Source: Coleophoma eucalyptorum (Eukaryota; Ascomycota; Leotiomycetes; Helotiales; Dermateaceae). From it: a stretch of 64,000 bases of DNA. The notes under the pieces are model-generated. The model saw only the letters and a list, made by a program, of their open reading frames with translations, had not been told where the DNA came from and did not search any database. This document shows positions 12,179 through 25,087 of the stretch, piece by piece. The stretch is taken from contig JALRME010000003.1 in NCBI GenBank assembly GCA_026120035.1, forward strand, positions 1,364,001 through 1,428,000, written 5' to 3'. Position numbers and translations under genes: made by a program. Position 1 is the stretch's first letter. Every line of letters begins with the position of its first letter.

Positions 12179-13304
12179 TCAGGAAAACCAACCACCGGAA
12201 TCTTTCTTCGTCTTAGCCTTTCTCTCGGTGAGCTGGAGCGGAGGCCGGATTAGCTGAGGACCAAGGCTGAGGTGAGGTGAGGAACGGGTTAGGGGGTTGG
12301 TAACGCTGGAAGATTATGCCTGCAGGATACTAGTGAAAAGCCGCCGCTGCTGCAGCACATCTTGGGCATTGCATGACTTGCATTGGACTGGAGGTTGAAT
12401 GAAATCTAGACTTACCCATTGCTTCTTGCAGTCTCGATAGGCCCTGGCAACGGTGATTAGTAGGTGGTCGGGTATGGGGTATAAGGTCTGGATTTGAAAC
12501 CGAGAAAGCGAGCTGGCGGGCAAGGCTAGCCCGGTAGATGAAGCATTCACCTTGAAATACTACCAAGAAAGGAAAACAAAAACGCAACCGGCCTAGCTAG
12601 GCACGCGGAGTAGTATATGAGATACCAGGGTTGCATCCCGGGTATGCACGCAACAGAAAGCCCAACAAACAACGAAGCAGAAGCAAAAAGGAAAAAGAAA
12701 GGACTCACTGGAAGTAATCCGTACACATCTCCCTGTCACCACCATTCCGATGCAAACATTTCAAACTCCGATTTGCAGCCTCCTGACACGGGTCAAAATA
12801 CTCACCCGGGAGTTTACTATAGCAAGTCATTAGCACCCAGAACAATCAGTGATGGCACATGACCCCTCTTCCGGGAGATAGGGCAGAGGCAGAAAAGGAG
12901 AAGGTGGCTTGGGAAGAAAAGACCTTCCCCCTCCCCAAGGTGGAGTTTTCTTTGGAGGGGGGGGGGGGTTGTAATGAAGAGCGGTCTGGCCGCCATTTGG
13001 CCAGCAAGCAATAATGATGCATGGAAACTCACCTCTCGAATTTCTGGCTGGTTTTGGCATCCCATGGCGACTTTTCGGATGCTGATGTTGTTGATGTGGC
13101 GGAGGGGGTGCTGGTGGCCTCGGAGACCGTGATACCTTTTAAGGTAGTAGGCGTGTTGGTAGAGGAGGCGGAAGACATGGCCGGAGGTTGACAAGGGGGG
13201 GAAGGGGAAGGGGAAGCGTGGATTACTCCAGAATAAGGATTGGTGTTTGCTGAGGACGGCCAAGCCGATGGAGAGACAGACGAGTCGCAGCCAGCGGAGC
13301 ACAA
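12179..13304 (-). CDS. cox23: Cox23-like mitochondrial CHCH protein (twin CX9C)
   Basis: Four exons (13033-13304, 12709-12816, 12416-12443, 12179-12232) join in phase to give 153 residues, or 111 if translation starts at the internal ATG at 13178. After a Ser/Thr-rich leader the protein reads KTSQKFESKLPGEYFDP, then a twin CX9C motif: CQEAANRSLKC and CTDYFQAYRDC. It ends in a basic KAKTKKDSGGWFS tail. These are the hallmarks of Cox23, an intermembrane-space protein imported by Mia40/Erv1 and needed for cytochrome c oxidase assembly. The introns are long for this window (216, 265 and 183 bp), and the third exon is only 28 bp, so ORF scanning misses most of the gene. The first intron carries a 12-base homopolymer (12957-12968, C-run in the sense strand). 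The start is uncertain; the longer form resembles the length of yeast Cox23. Confidence 0.88.
12957..12968. repeat. G12 homopolymer in COX23 intron 1
   Basis: Twelve consecutive G on the plus strand, C12 in the gene's sense. It lies in the polypyrimidine-rich part of intron 1, about 140 bp before the acceptor. Confidence 0.9.
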
Positions 13305-14073
13305 AGGTCGAAAAGGCTTTGCTTGCTCAGTTCCAAAAGGGTCACCTGTTTCTCAGTCTTCCCCTTCCAGACACGACGTCGGCTCGGACAAACCGGGCAA
13401 CGTCCAGCCGGGACCTCAACCCAAACCACCCGCTGCAGAAAAAAAGCAAAGAAGCGAATCGTTAATGCCTAAGATATAAGGAGCCCATGCCAAGTCAAGT
13501 TTCATCGTTTATCTTGCTCCGTTGTCTCTAGCGGCGGCATCTTATCACGGCTGGCAAGGGTCCTCTTATCTGCATTCCTTATCGCCCGTCCAACTAGCCA
13601 CGATTCCTGCTTCCCATCCTTTCGCACAGCGTTGCGAGAGAGGGGCGTGTGGAAGCGAGGAGGAAGAGGGTGTGCGATCTTGCGTTGAGATCTCAGGAGT
13701 AAGAGGGAAATCGAGAAGTGAAGTGCCGTGAGAATGCTTACTGGAGCAAGAGGAAAGGGGGAGAAGGTCAGACTGACTATCTATCAAGATAGAGAGAGAT
13801 GATGGGGCCACTGGACTCGACTTTCACGTGTCGCCCGTCGCCTTCCTGTCTTCCCCGCCTTTCTCGAAACTTGGGAATGGACCAAGCGAGCCCCTCTCTT
13901 TCCTCACTTTATTATCCATTCTAGGTCATAGCTTTTCATGGTGGCAGCTCACACCCTTTTCACTCGGCGGATTTCTCGGTTGGGTCAGCCTTAAACATAT
14001 GTACATGTTAGTTAATATTTATTTATACTTGGTGGGTGCGTAGGGTCCATCGATGCAGAGTTGATCAAGCTTT

Positions 14074-14251
14074 GGGGGGGGGGGAGAGGGGGTTGTGACG
14101 AGAGTCAAGGCCCGTTCATACGGAGAGAGCTGTGTGGATTCTAGAATCCTAGAACTGGCTATTTCTTGTGACGACAACATTCATCACTCTTGCGTTGTAA
14201 GAAAGAAAGAATCACCGGATGGGTTAGCTTAGTTGGTCCCCCCCCCCCCCC
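14074..14251. repeat. G11 and C14 runs, potential G/C hairpin
   Basis: A G11 run at 14074-14084 and a C14 run at 14238-14251 lie 153 bp apart. In single-stranded form they could pair with each other. Confidence 0.8.
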
Positions 14252-14507
14252 AGAGTTGGAGGCTCGTTCTCTAGGGTAGCCCGAGATAGTAATGGAGCAC
14301 GTTTCGATCTTCCCTCTCTAGATCCTACCCTCAATTTACCCGTGTTCCAAGGCACCGCCGAGTATGCTCCATGGAAATGCCTTTTGCCGTTGTCAGGAAT
14401 GGATTGCCAAGGTGATAAAGAGACCAGAGTTGATTGTGCTTGCATTGATAATGCACTTTTCTCGATGGACAGTACAGTGCTTCGTGGTGCGGCAGGGCGG
14501 GGCATGG

Positions 14508-14543
14508 AAGGTATGGTATGGTATGGTCTGGTAAGGTAAGGTA
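14508..14543. repeat. Pentanucleotide microsatellite (GGTAT/GGTAA)
   Basis: Tandem GGTAT units, one GGTCT variant, then GGTAA units. It is non-coding and likely length-polymorphic. Confidence 0.75.
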
Positions 14544-16499
14544 AGTTTGGGTTCACTGCCGCACATGAACTATAGCACGTTCCCGACCTCCAACAGCAAG
14601 AAAGCAGAGCATGTGCAGATCACAGAACCTCTCTAGTCGACGAATCAAACGAGTACAGTGTGCAGGCTGCACTTCCCAAACTCTCCTTTGCTCGGCCAGC
14701 ATCTCACTCTGAGCTGTAGGTCGAAACTCGCAGCGCTTTCATGGTAATTTCTAGAAAGACGGTGAGGCCCAGCAATGCCTGCCTTCACAAACCACATACC
14801 TTATCTTAAGTACCTTATCTATCTATCTTGCCGGTCGCCCTTGGGACAATATCACACCGGTCGTGCCCATGCAGTACGCATATCCGGGGAAGAACCGTAT
14901 GGTTGAATCGTCATCAAAGGGAGGAGTAGAAGCACGGTACGGAGGATCAGATATACCCGATGATTTGTGGGATTATGGATGAAAGGGGATAGGGAGAGAG
15001 AGAGATAGAGAGCTAGATAGTGCCCTGGCGATGACGATGAGATTTGTGACACAGTGCTGCGAGATGAGTCTGCATCGTCGCGGGACGAAGGTTCACGGTA
15101 GAGCCATGCCATGAACGTACGGTGCTTCCGCTAACGGCGTGCATATCAAACGATGATTTTCATAAATGTGAAAAGGGTTATACTATACTTAGGGATCACT
15201 TTACTTGCCTGCAACTGTCATCGCACTGCTCGACTAATGCCGACCTTCTAATGTAACGACCCAATAAGCGAGAAGTTTATGGCCCGAGTCCGTCGCGCCC
15301 AGTAGGAGGGAGCCGCCATGCTAACGCTTCCACATCATCGTTCGCTTCCCAATCGGGTCAACTTTTCCATGCTTTGTGCCTCCCTGCCTAGATTGACTTC
15401 CAATACGACTCCAAGCATGTCGATACTAACCATGAGCCTCCGTTAGCCCTCCACACCTCACAATCAAATCCCAAACACCTCCACTTTTGAACCCTACGTG
15501 TCTCCACCATCGCCGCTCTGTGAATTAATATGGTCGCTTTGAGCAAGGCTTCGTGCGCAACGATGGCACCGTCATAACGACGGGTCCTGGACTCCAAATT
15601 CAGGGCATCTGTGATGGTGGCTAGATCTCATCTATCCAGAGACCCTGGTCCTAGCAAGGCATCCTAGCAAGCGTCATGCCAGCTCGTGTCATGAGCAAAT
15701 CGTTCCAATATTTTGCCTTCCATCCACGACTCTCTTCCGCTTCAGCACTATCCGCATGGAGAAACAACTTCCATAGAGGAGCTTCAGCCATCCCTTGGAC
15801 CCTGCCTACCTATCATCGACTTCTAGCAGCAGCGACTGACCAGCTGCTCTGAGACAGTGCCCCAGTGTTGGCTTGAAGTCGGTACGTTGATCATCAATCA
15901 TCAATACGGGCTATGGTGAATCTTCTCCACATCTATTGCCCAACATCATTACGAATTTGAGAACGGTCGAATATACTACCAAAAAAGGTGTGGAGGAGCT
16001 TCGACCAGGGAAGGGAACTGAGAGACCGTCCAAATTGCAAGTGCATTGTCCACGACGAGTTCGGTGCCGTCTAACGTTCGAATTTCCAGCTCTTGTAGTG
16101 TTCGGTAGATCGTGTAGAGACCATAAGCTGGATATTTAGATATAAAGCCCCGTTCTCCCCAACTGCGGATAGCTATCTCTTGCCACAATCAACTCTTTGA
16201 GCAATCGATACTCAGCCATACACAACTACTCGCCTCAAGATCGGTTTACTCCTTTCACTTGAAACGTAAGCATCAGCCTTTCCTTGACCGTCGTCAGATA
16301 GCGAGCTTGATTCAGAAGGTGGAGTCTCGTCAAACGAGCATATATCACCATTCATCCCTTCATTCCTAAAGGATTCAAGAGATATCTCAATTCATACCTC
16401 AACTTTTCGACAGTCACAATTACCATAACAATATTTAGGAGGTCAACTAACACTCCCGTGCCACTCAGGTCCAACCTTATCAACAATCAAACCAACAAG

Positions 16500-17782
16500 A
16501 TGGCAATGTCCGACGTCCTCGCAGCACCAGGCAGTCCCAGTGTGTTCCACACCATGAACTCGCCCAGACTAGCACCATCAACCAAACATGTTCAAGATGG
16601 CTTGAAGCGCTCCTTCGCAAAGTATCTCGCTGCAGACCACGCTTGGAATGCTGAAGGACTTGAGAATGGCAAATTATTCAACCCAAACAAGCATATCGTC
16701 TACAACGAGCCAACAAATGTTCTCACAATGGAGGACATCGGCTACACCGCATCAAGCGGTGTCTCTCCAGTTGCCGTCTCAGATCCCTTTGCATTGTTCA
16801 GCGAAGAGGCGATCGATATTATGAGAAACGAGATCCTTGATCCCGAAGTTATCGACAACTACAGTTACACTTCTGATATTGCTCCAAAGCAAGTCCGAGG
16901 CTATGCACCCAAGTGAGTTTTAGGATAGCTTCTTGCCCCAATATCGAGCCTATAGTTGTGGAACGCACACTAATGCTTCATCAGACATGGGAAATTCATT
17001 TTTGAAGCTTGGAAGAGCCCAGCTGTCCTTTCAATCATCTCGAAAATTGCTGGTGTGGACTTGGTTCCTGTCATGGACTACGAGATTGGGCATGTCAACC
17101 TATCCGTCCCAACACCAAAGAAGTTCAACGCAGATGGCGAGGAAGTCGCATCGAAGGAAGATGACGATGCCATTGTTGGATGGCACAGAGACAGCTACCC
17201 ATTCGTCTGTGTTCTAATGATGAGCGACACAACTGGCATGGTTGGCGGCGAGACAGCACTGAAGACTGCTGATGGTACAGTCAAGAAAGTTCGAGGTCCA
17301 ACCAAGGTAAGAGAAATATGCTTGCATATTGCCAGAGTGGTCTGACCTCGATATAGGGTTGCGCAGTCGTGTTGCAAGGTCGATACATTGACCACCAAGC
17401 TTTGAGGGCATACGGTGGCCAGGAGCGCATTACCATGGTCACATCCTTCCGACCACGCTCTCCACGCGTGCGTGACGACACTGTTCTCAACACAGTCAGA
17501 CCCATTTCCAACCTCTCTGACCTTTATGGCCAGACAGTCGAGTATCAACTTGAAAATGCTGAAACCAGAATCAGACGTATGCTCAAGACTGTCCGCGATT
17601 CGATGAAGGCTGGTGCAACGGACGTTGCAGCTATCAAGTCATTCTTGGACTTCGAGATCACCGCATTGTCGCACTTGAATAAAGAGATTGTTCCAGAGAA
17701 TATGGTCAAGATGGGCTCCGTGGCGGATATCTGTGAGGAAGAGCGCTTGGATGCTGCTGCAAAACGTGCAAAGCTCCAATAG
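16500..17782 (+). CDS. Fungal 2OG-Fe(II) dioxygenase-like protein
   Basis: Three exons (16500-16912, 16985-17306, 17357-17782) give about 386 residues. The start is the first ATG of MAMSDVLAAPGS; an upstream in-frame ATG at 16458 lies in leader-like sequence. The double-stranded beta-helix core carries an HxD metal pair in GWHRDSYPFVCVLMMS (near residue 203). A distal His follows in GRYIDHQALRAYGG (near 257), with an Arg-rich TSFRPRS segment about 20 residues later that could bind the 2-oxoglutarate carboxylate. These fit a non-haem iron dioxygenase fold. No signal peptide or membrane span is seen, so it is probably cytosolic. Related fungal proteins exist but I know of no firm substrate. A helical C-terminal region (residues 290-386) follows the core and ends in a basic AAKRAKLQ. 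Confidence 0.8.
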
Positions 17783-18739
17783 ATGGTGAAGTAATTGCCT
17801 GTGGGATATGATGATATGAATCTTGCTTTCTGGAGGCGTTTGATCTATTGCTTTATAGAAGTTGCGTTGGATATTCATCACGCACAATATCTTTCATTCT
17901 ATCAGTATTCTTGTATCTGATTCTTCCTTAGTCTTGTCATTTAGCGTTGCACAAATCTTTAGCCTGGTAGTTTTTTTCTTCAAATAGGACAAATTCATTT
18001 TGACGATCGTAAATATGACTTGTGTTGCAGTGGCTCGTGCAGTAGATGAAGTGAGATCCACCTGTGGTGATGCCCATGATTCGTCGCTTTGGCAAGTTCT
18101 GACCTTGACGGGGCAGTTTACCCAACCAGATGAGTGCTCCTGGATCAAATCCACACTCAAGATGAATGCGGGGTGATTGCAATGAGTTTGTATGAATGAG
18201 TTGATTCTCGCTGTTTGGGTAGTTGAGTCAAGCTGAGATTATGGAATCAAATTCCAGAACTTTTGCGTAATGCTGGCCTCAGAGATACGGAATATATACC
18301 GGTCGAACAACTTGATGAGTGCATGCGACGTCGAGAGAAGAGCAATTCTGAGGTCTTGTGGTTTGAAGAAAGTGAAAGCGAATTGCCGAGTGGAGAAGCT
18401 GGAGCTGGACAAGCTGTACAAGGGAAACCCGGTTATTGGCGCTAAGCTCAAAATCTGTTAGCGTATTCTGTGATGCGTTCACGCAAGGCCGACCTTCTAC
18501 AACCTCTATCTCATAAGACCGGATCAACTGGATCATTTACACACGGCTCCGCGTCTGTACGCGCTGAGTTGCTTCTTTTCGCCTCAAGAGGCTTGTTCGC
18601 CATCGAAACCGAAAGCAGAGCTTCTCACGTCGAAGCGAAGTCGATATTGCACCACATTATCTCGCCTCAGCCTCATCGAATTGCCCAAGCCGATGGTACT
18701 CAAAAACGACGCCAGAGTCGTCACTGAGTGCTGGTGAAA
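17783..18739. other. Intergenic region
   Basis: About 960 bp between two plus-strand genes. It holds the 3' end of the oxygenase transcript and the promoter of the RING gene. Small ORFs on both strands have no domain signal. Confidence 0.5.
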
Positions 18740-20986
18740 ATGGCACCTCCAACTCCTGCTACGATATTTCCACCTACGAGTGTTTCTTCAAAGGACCGAA
18801 CCGCAGGAAAGAAAAGTGTTCATACTACAGGTGGCAGTGGGACTTCGAGCGTGAATAACCGCGATGTTATCCCCAGTACAAATGGTGCCGAAGCAACCAA
18901 GGCAGCCAAGAGTGATCTTGAGGTGAGCCTGTTCCTGTGTGCTTGGATATTTTAAATTTACTGAATTGCAAATAAAGCTTGTACAAATTCTCAAAACCGA
19001 CCTGGGGAACATGCGAGCCCTGGTAACTTGCTCGATATGTGATCAACTGCTATACGAACCGTGGACTCTAAGTTGTGGCCACACGTATTGTTATTCTGTA
19101 TGTGCACGTTATGGAATTCTCAAGGATTCATTAATGAATTATATAGTGCCTCTGTAACTGGTTTGTGCCAAATAAAACGAAGAAAACCTGCCCAGAATGT
19201 CGAACAAGTATCAAAAGGATGCCAGCACCAGCCTTTATAGTATGTGGAGCGCCTACGCCATACAATATGTTCCAGCTAATAATGACAGATAAAACAATTG
19301 GTTGAGATCTTCACAAAACAAACAGATATGATGCCATCAGATGAATCAGTTGAGCAACACAATACTAAGCGACTCGAAGAAACTGCAGACGTAGACAGGG
19401 ACAAGAATGGAAACGTTGGTTTATTTAAGGGAACCTTTCCTGAAGGTCGCGCCGACGTACGGTTTGACGAGGAAGACCGTGTATACCGATGCTCGGAATG
19501 CGGTCACGAACATCATGGAGGACCAGTATGCGAGCAATGCGGCGCTGAGATTGATGACGAGGCATTTAACGAATTCAGTGACATGGACGGAGAAGATTTA
19601 GATGATCTGGATAACCTTGAGGTCGATTTGGATGCGGAAATGGGACTTCATGGACATTACTTTGGTATGGGAATGCCGCCTCATCCTCATTTCATGCATG
19701 GTCCGCTCCATCGTTTTTATCCCTTTTACGATCATGTCCATCACCATTTGGACCCGGAGACTAACTCTGAAGATTCAGATGATCATAGTAGTTTAGACAG
19801 CGAGAGTGAAGACGAAGAGGATGAAGATGGCTCTTTGCAAGATTTTGTCGTGCAAGATGGATATTATGGCACCAATGCTGAAAACTCTCACGACTATCAT
19901 CTCGATGGTGAAGCTGGCGGAAATATCACGCATAACCTTGCAATAGTAGTATCAGACGACGACGACGACGAGTCAGACGAAGGCGGAGAAATATCGAATC
20001 GTCGACGAGGACGTATTGGAGCAACAAGGCAACGTCGTTCAGCGCGAGTTATTGACAGCACAAGTCCCTCGGCTCCTTCCACCGTTTCAGTGTCGGATAG
20101 TACAGATGAGTCTGAAGCAGGAACTTACAATGACGAAGCAGCAATGTTGAGGGATGCCGGTTGGAGCCCTTTGCATCATGACAGTGACGAGGAGCATACA
20201 CCAACACCTTATGAATACTATGGATACCAAGGATCCGATGACGACAGGAATGAGCAAACCGAAAGTGATACTGAAACCATGGTTGGCCATGACATTGAAG
20301 AAGATGAAGATGATTCATCTCGCGATCAGTCACAGACTCCACAACACGTATACGGCGCAAATGCGGACACCTATGCATATTATACGAGAGGACATAATAG
20401 TTACGAAAGTGATGAGGAGCATGCAGATGATGATGATTCTGATGCAGGTCTGTCCAGTATGGATCATGATGGGGATACGGAAATGAGTGTCTCTCCTCAA
20501 GGCTTCCATTCTGCTTCACTTGCAGGCGGCAATGCACACCATGATTACTCTGAAAGCCGCAGTGTCAGCGTCAGTACAGATGGCGGCAGATCTGCAGGTG
20601 AACATCTTGGGGTCGCTACAGAAATCCATGAGATTGAAGAGAATTCCTCAGATAGCTCAATACGGCCACCTCCTCGACGGAGGCCAAGGCAGCACCAAAA
20701 TGTACGGACACAAGAATACAACCCCCGTGTTAGTATGATGTTTGCAGAACATCAGCGTAGCATCAGAAGAGCTCAAGACCAACAGACCTCAGCTCTTGAC
20801 GATTTGGATGAGGGTGTCTGGAGAGTCGAGCCTGCATCAGTCAGAGCCCGGAGAATGACTTCGTATAGAGTCGCGCCCCCACGTCGCCACGATCCTCTAG
20901 GTGTCTCTCAAACACCGTCAGCCACTAGAGTTATTTCCTCGTCAGAACGAGCTGCTCGTGCACCTCGACAGTATAGGAGAAGCTAA
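18740..20986 (+). CDS. RING-finger protein with acidic tail (Psh1-like RING)
   Basis: Four exons (18740-18922, 18978-19097, 19147-19239, 19289-20986) give about 697 residues. The start is the ATG of MAPPTPATIF; a GTG just upstream is not a credible start. A C3HC4 RING lies near residues 79-120 (CSICDQLL, CGHTYCYSCLCNWF, CPECR) and is split by two introns. A second Cys pair arrangement, RCSECGHEHHGGPVCEQCGA near 199, could be a zinc ribbon. The rest is very acidic (long Asp/Glu/Ser runs) with Met/His-rich patches around residues 250-290 and a basic C-terminus. The RING most resembles yeast Psh1, an E3 ligase for mislocalised centromeric histone H3. An acidic tail would suit histone binding, but the equivalence is inference. 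The protein is probably nuclear. Confidence 0.8.
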
Positions 20987-21728
20987 AATAATTCATACCT
21001 GGCGTTAGGAAGAAGCATATCTGGAGTTTCGGTGTCTGAGGAATCATCGGGGGTTATACCAGGTCTCAGGCCATGATTGGAATTTGTAAGATTGCTTAGT
21101 CTTCCCAGGCTGAGTGTAAAACACAAATATCATAGAATTATGGAGAAAAATCATTTGAACGTGCTTTTGGCTTTGATGCAATAGACAGTGAAATATATAT
21201 GCAGCCCGCAACTAGGCATACAGGTAACCCACTAACACGGCTCAGCTCAAAGTTATTCCAGCAATTTATTTAATCCGAATATTTGGAGCGCAACTTTCAG
21301 AGTATAAACTCCCAAGTGATCAACCGGTCGATCACCGATGGTCTGATCCTTGGATTGCTGTTTGTTACCCGCGCCCCTATTATCCAAGCTATGGTAGCGA
21401 ATCTCGCCTCATCCATGAATCAGGGGTACCTTACCTGGATATTTTCCCGATTAATCTGTGACAGTGGTGACAGACTCACTACTACTGGTGCTTTCTTTAT
21501 CTCCTCGTGCCCATTCTGCGATTAGCAACCGTTAGGCCTTCTGAGACAATTCATCTATATAACTCCCACGATTCTCCCCTTCGAATCCTCGTCTCACCGC
21601 ACCGAAGCGTACGAGTAGACGACGGCGATCCGCGAAGGCAGCTCCCACGCGACGCGCCAAACAGACTTGGATGTCCGGGCTCAGGGCCTGCATCGACTCT
21701 ATACACGGCGGTGCCAACGGTGACTGGT
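20987..21728. other. Intergenic region / kinase promoter
   Basis: About 740 bp. An open frame runs into the kinase start from 21507, but its first codon is GTG and the first in-frame ATG is at 21729, so I treat the upstream part as 5' UTR. No other gene is seen. Confidence 0.5.
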
Positions 21729-24440
21729 ATGCAGACGGCCAGGCTGAAAGCTGAATCGCAGAGTCGGAAAAATAAGGTGATACTTCCATGAGGCCATCTT
21801 GGGCAACCTGCGTACAATGCAGGTATTGCGGAACATCGGAGACTGACTACGGCATCACAGCTTGCCAACTCGTACCATGAGCTACTGGAGTATGTACGAT
21901 TCTGCACTAAATTAGGACTCTTGCTGACAGCTGGCACAGAGAGTTCTCGTCGAAAGACCTACGGTCAGTAGGTAACTATACGTTGGGACGACTCATAGGA
22001 AAGGGATCCTTCGGAAAGGTCTATCTTGCTTCGCACAAGCTCATACACGGCTCAAAAGTACGTCAGGGAAGGAAGAAGACACAGGAGTCATGGTGGCTAA
22101 GAATAAGATTAGGTTGTCTTGAAATCCGCGAAGAAAGATGACTCGAATCTCGCGCGAGAGATCCATCACCACCGACAATTTCTACACCCGCATATCGCCC
22201 GACTTTACGAGGTCATAGTTACGGAAAACCTGGTCTGGTTGGTGCTCGAATATTGTCCTGGTAAGGGTTGCTATGCTAAAATTGAGATTCTGGATGGCTA
22301 ACAGGTCTCCTCTTCAGGCGACGAACTGTATAATTACCTCCTCAAAAACGGTGCGCTTCCAGTAGAAAAGGTTCAAAAAGTATTTACGCAATTGGTCGGC
22401 GCTGTATCCTATGTCCATAACGCTTCTTGCGTGCATCGAGATTTAAAGCTAGAAAACATCCTACTCGACAAGAATGAGAACGTCAAGCTCTGCGACTTCG
22501 GGTTTACCAGAGAGTATGAGGGGAAAGCTAGCTACTTGCAGACATTTTGTGGCACAATATGCTATAGCGCACCAGAAATGCTGAAAGGTGAAAAGTATGC
22601 GGGCGAGAAGGTTGACGTGTGGAGCCTGGGAGTCATCCTATATGCGCTTCTTTGTGGAGAGCTTCCATTTGACGACGATGACGACAATGTTACTAGGACA
22701 AAGATCCTCTCCGCGGAACCAAAATGGCCTGACCATCTCTCTGCAGATGCACAATCACTACTGAAAATTCTGTTATCCAAACGACCACTACTTCGACCAG
22801 CTCTATCTGAGATCTTGACTCATCCATTCCTCGCGGAACATGCACCTCAGCAACAAGTTATACTGAAGCTCGAGAAGCCTGCACCTTTTACTACAGCTCT
22901 CCAAAAGGAGACGCTTGAACGCATGCGCAGTGCTGGAGTGGATATCGATCAGGTGATTGAAAACGTGCTGGCGCAACGTTGTGATGCGCTAGCAGGTTGG
23001 TGGTCTCTTCTGATTGAGAAGGAGGAGCGGAAACACGCCCGAAGAGAGAGGAAGAGAAAGGAGAGAGAAGCAGAAAATCGGACATCCAGGAGGCTTAGCT
23101 CTAACAGCAGCCGTCGAGGGACTTTAAAAGGCGTCGATGAAGAGGGTATTCACAGGCTTGGGGAGCCTCCCCGAAGTCGAGGTAGAGAGAAGCGGCGTAG
23201 TGCTCACTACCCCGAGCTGATTCTGACCGATTTACCTGGACTACCAGAGCATACTCTATTAAGTTCTCCTGAGGTGGTGACCCCTCCGCCGCCGATAGAA
23301 AAAGACTCCATCCGTTCGGCAAGCTCGTCACAAACTCGTCGCCCCATACCTCCTCCTAAAGAGGGTGGTACGTTCCGTAGCGCAAGATCCCGGGGAAGTA
23401 CCCTCCACCTGGTTACGTCCAACCCTGATCTTCTCAATGTAAATGGCAAAGCCAGAGGAGTGCCGCGGCGGAAACATCAGCACGCATTTATCAATCAATT
23501 AGCGAGTTGGAAACACTGGCTCTTAGACACCACAAAGCGAACAAGGTCTCCTAACAAGAGAGCCACCAAATCTTCACCAGATCTGCTTCAGAAGTCATTG
23601 AATAGTTTCAAAACAGGTACAACTGATCCTAGTCCGCGACCAAATACATCAAAAGCACTTGGAGCCAGACCTCAACTTCTTAATGGCCCTCAAACACATC
23701 CGCCGGTAGCTCGTATGTATAGCACTCAGAGCAAACGACGATCACTTTCTCCTTCGCCATTAACACCCCGTTCAACATATCGAAGGCAAAGCACAGGGCT
23801 TCGAGGGCGGAAGTCTACATCCTCATCTGTTTCGTCAATCCGGAGCATCCACCACCATCACCATTCACATTCAAAAGCGTCATCTACTTCTTCAAATGGC
23901 TCCGGCTCCAAGATATCCTTGCCCAATCGCAGTCCACATCATTCCGTTAAAGTTCTTCCCGCCACTCCGACGACGAGCGCATTTCCCTCCAATATTCGCG
24001 TTGTTCGTCAACCGCCAATTTCTTCCTTCAATGAGGGCATGTCTTGGGGCAACTCAAGCTTCGGTAGCTCTTCAGCAGGTGGACTTGTCTTCGCAAAAAG
24101 GAAAAAGAACATATTTAAAGGACCTCTTCTCAACACCTCATCCCCAAGATCTGGCGATGTCAGCAGTGTTGCTTCGGGCGGTAGAGCTGGTAGCCACAGC
24201 CGCAGTACCTCAATCGCGGGCCGGCAGAGCGAAGAGATCATCCAAGAGGAAGATGAAGATGACATAGAAGAGGTTGAGGCTTTCAGTCCACTGACTGGCC
24301 CAGGAGAGGTCGAGACCATTTACCCACCTCCAGAGGTGACACTTGACTCCACCATCATTGCCGTTCCAGCCGAGACATTGGAAGAAGGGATAGAGGAAGG
24401 GATCGAAGAAGAGCCAGAAGCAACCACTGTGACGAAGTGA
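21729..24440 (+). CDS. Ser/Thr protein kinase, CAMK-like (CAMKL) group
   Basis: Five exons (21729-21776, 21861-21889, 21940-22057, 22113-22260, 22318-24440) give about 821 residues. The kinase domain spans about residues 37-290. The glycine loop is GKGSFGKVY, the ATP lysine sits in VVLKSAKK, the catalytic loop is CVHRDLKLEN (near 153), DFG is KLCDFGF (near 174) and the APE box is CYSAPEM (near 198). All catalytic residues are present. The pattern FCGTICYSAPE and VDVWSLGVILYALLCGELPF places it with SNF1/AMPK-related kinases, closer to yeast YPL150W-type kinases than to Snf1, Kin1 or Kin4. A 530-residue low-complexity Ser/Arg/Pro-rich tail follows, with a His5 run and an acidic end. Finding the start needs a 16-codon first exon plus a 29 bp second exon, each with sound splice sites. 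Role unknown. Confidence 0.88.
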
Positions 24441-25087
24441 TTCATTTTATTTCTTGTACAAAAGCTAGGACTATTGAGGGACTGTTTTGGGGGGATTTTC
24501 CAACTTTCTTCATAGAGCGAATTTTGTGTTTTATTATTGAGCGACTTGTGTGTCATTTTTGCTTCATTCATTTCTTGGAGCGTTCGTTTGCTTGCTTGCA
24601 AAATATTGATAAGATGGTTATTAGTTGAGAAAGATATTCTGATTCTGATTCTGTATGTGTAGAGCGAGAGGGAAAGCCGCTTGTGACCTTTGATACCAAT
24701 TTCCATAGGGAATATTTAAACCTGTTCGAGAACTCCGTTTAATACTCTCAAATAATGCGACAAATGAAAGTAGAGATTGCAGGTCTTTTGTCAGGTCATT
24801 CATGCTTGCATTCGTCACTATATCTATCTGCCTTGAGAATGGGGAGGATGTGCATTCCAGCTCACGTGCACTCCAACTGCCAAATTTCTCGCTACGACAA
24901 AGCCTTCACGCTACACTGCAAGTTGTCGTTTCTCTACCATCGATCAGTGGACTTTCGTTTCTGTTATTTTTCAATGATATCGATATAGGCACTCGTTTCT
25001 TTGTTGAGGAATTAGGTAACCCTTCGAATTACGTCGACCTCATTGTTCTGGGGCCGGCGAAGCCTTCCACCGTAACAATCGCCAGTC
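24441..25087. other. Intergenic region
   Basis: About 650 bp between the kinase and NAA25, both plus strand. It is T-rich just after the kinase stop, consistent with a 3' UTR. No gene is seen. Confidence 0.5.

Larger units (their letters stand above)
13305..16499. other. Intergenic region, 3.2 kb, with homopolymers and microsatellite
   Basis: This is the shared 5' region of COX23 (-) and the 2OG oxygenase (+). It holds a G11 run (14074-14084), a C14 run (14238-14251), a TATGG/TAAGG pentamer tract (about 14508-14543) and a GA-rich stretch near 14990-15020. The ORFs inside are short and lack domains. The last 250 bp before 16500 are CA- and CT-rich, resembling a fungal 5' leader. Confidence 0.5.

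Noticed and set aside
21507..21728. Upstream extension of the kinase reading frame
   Set aside because: The frame opens with GTG and the first ATG is at 21729.
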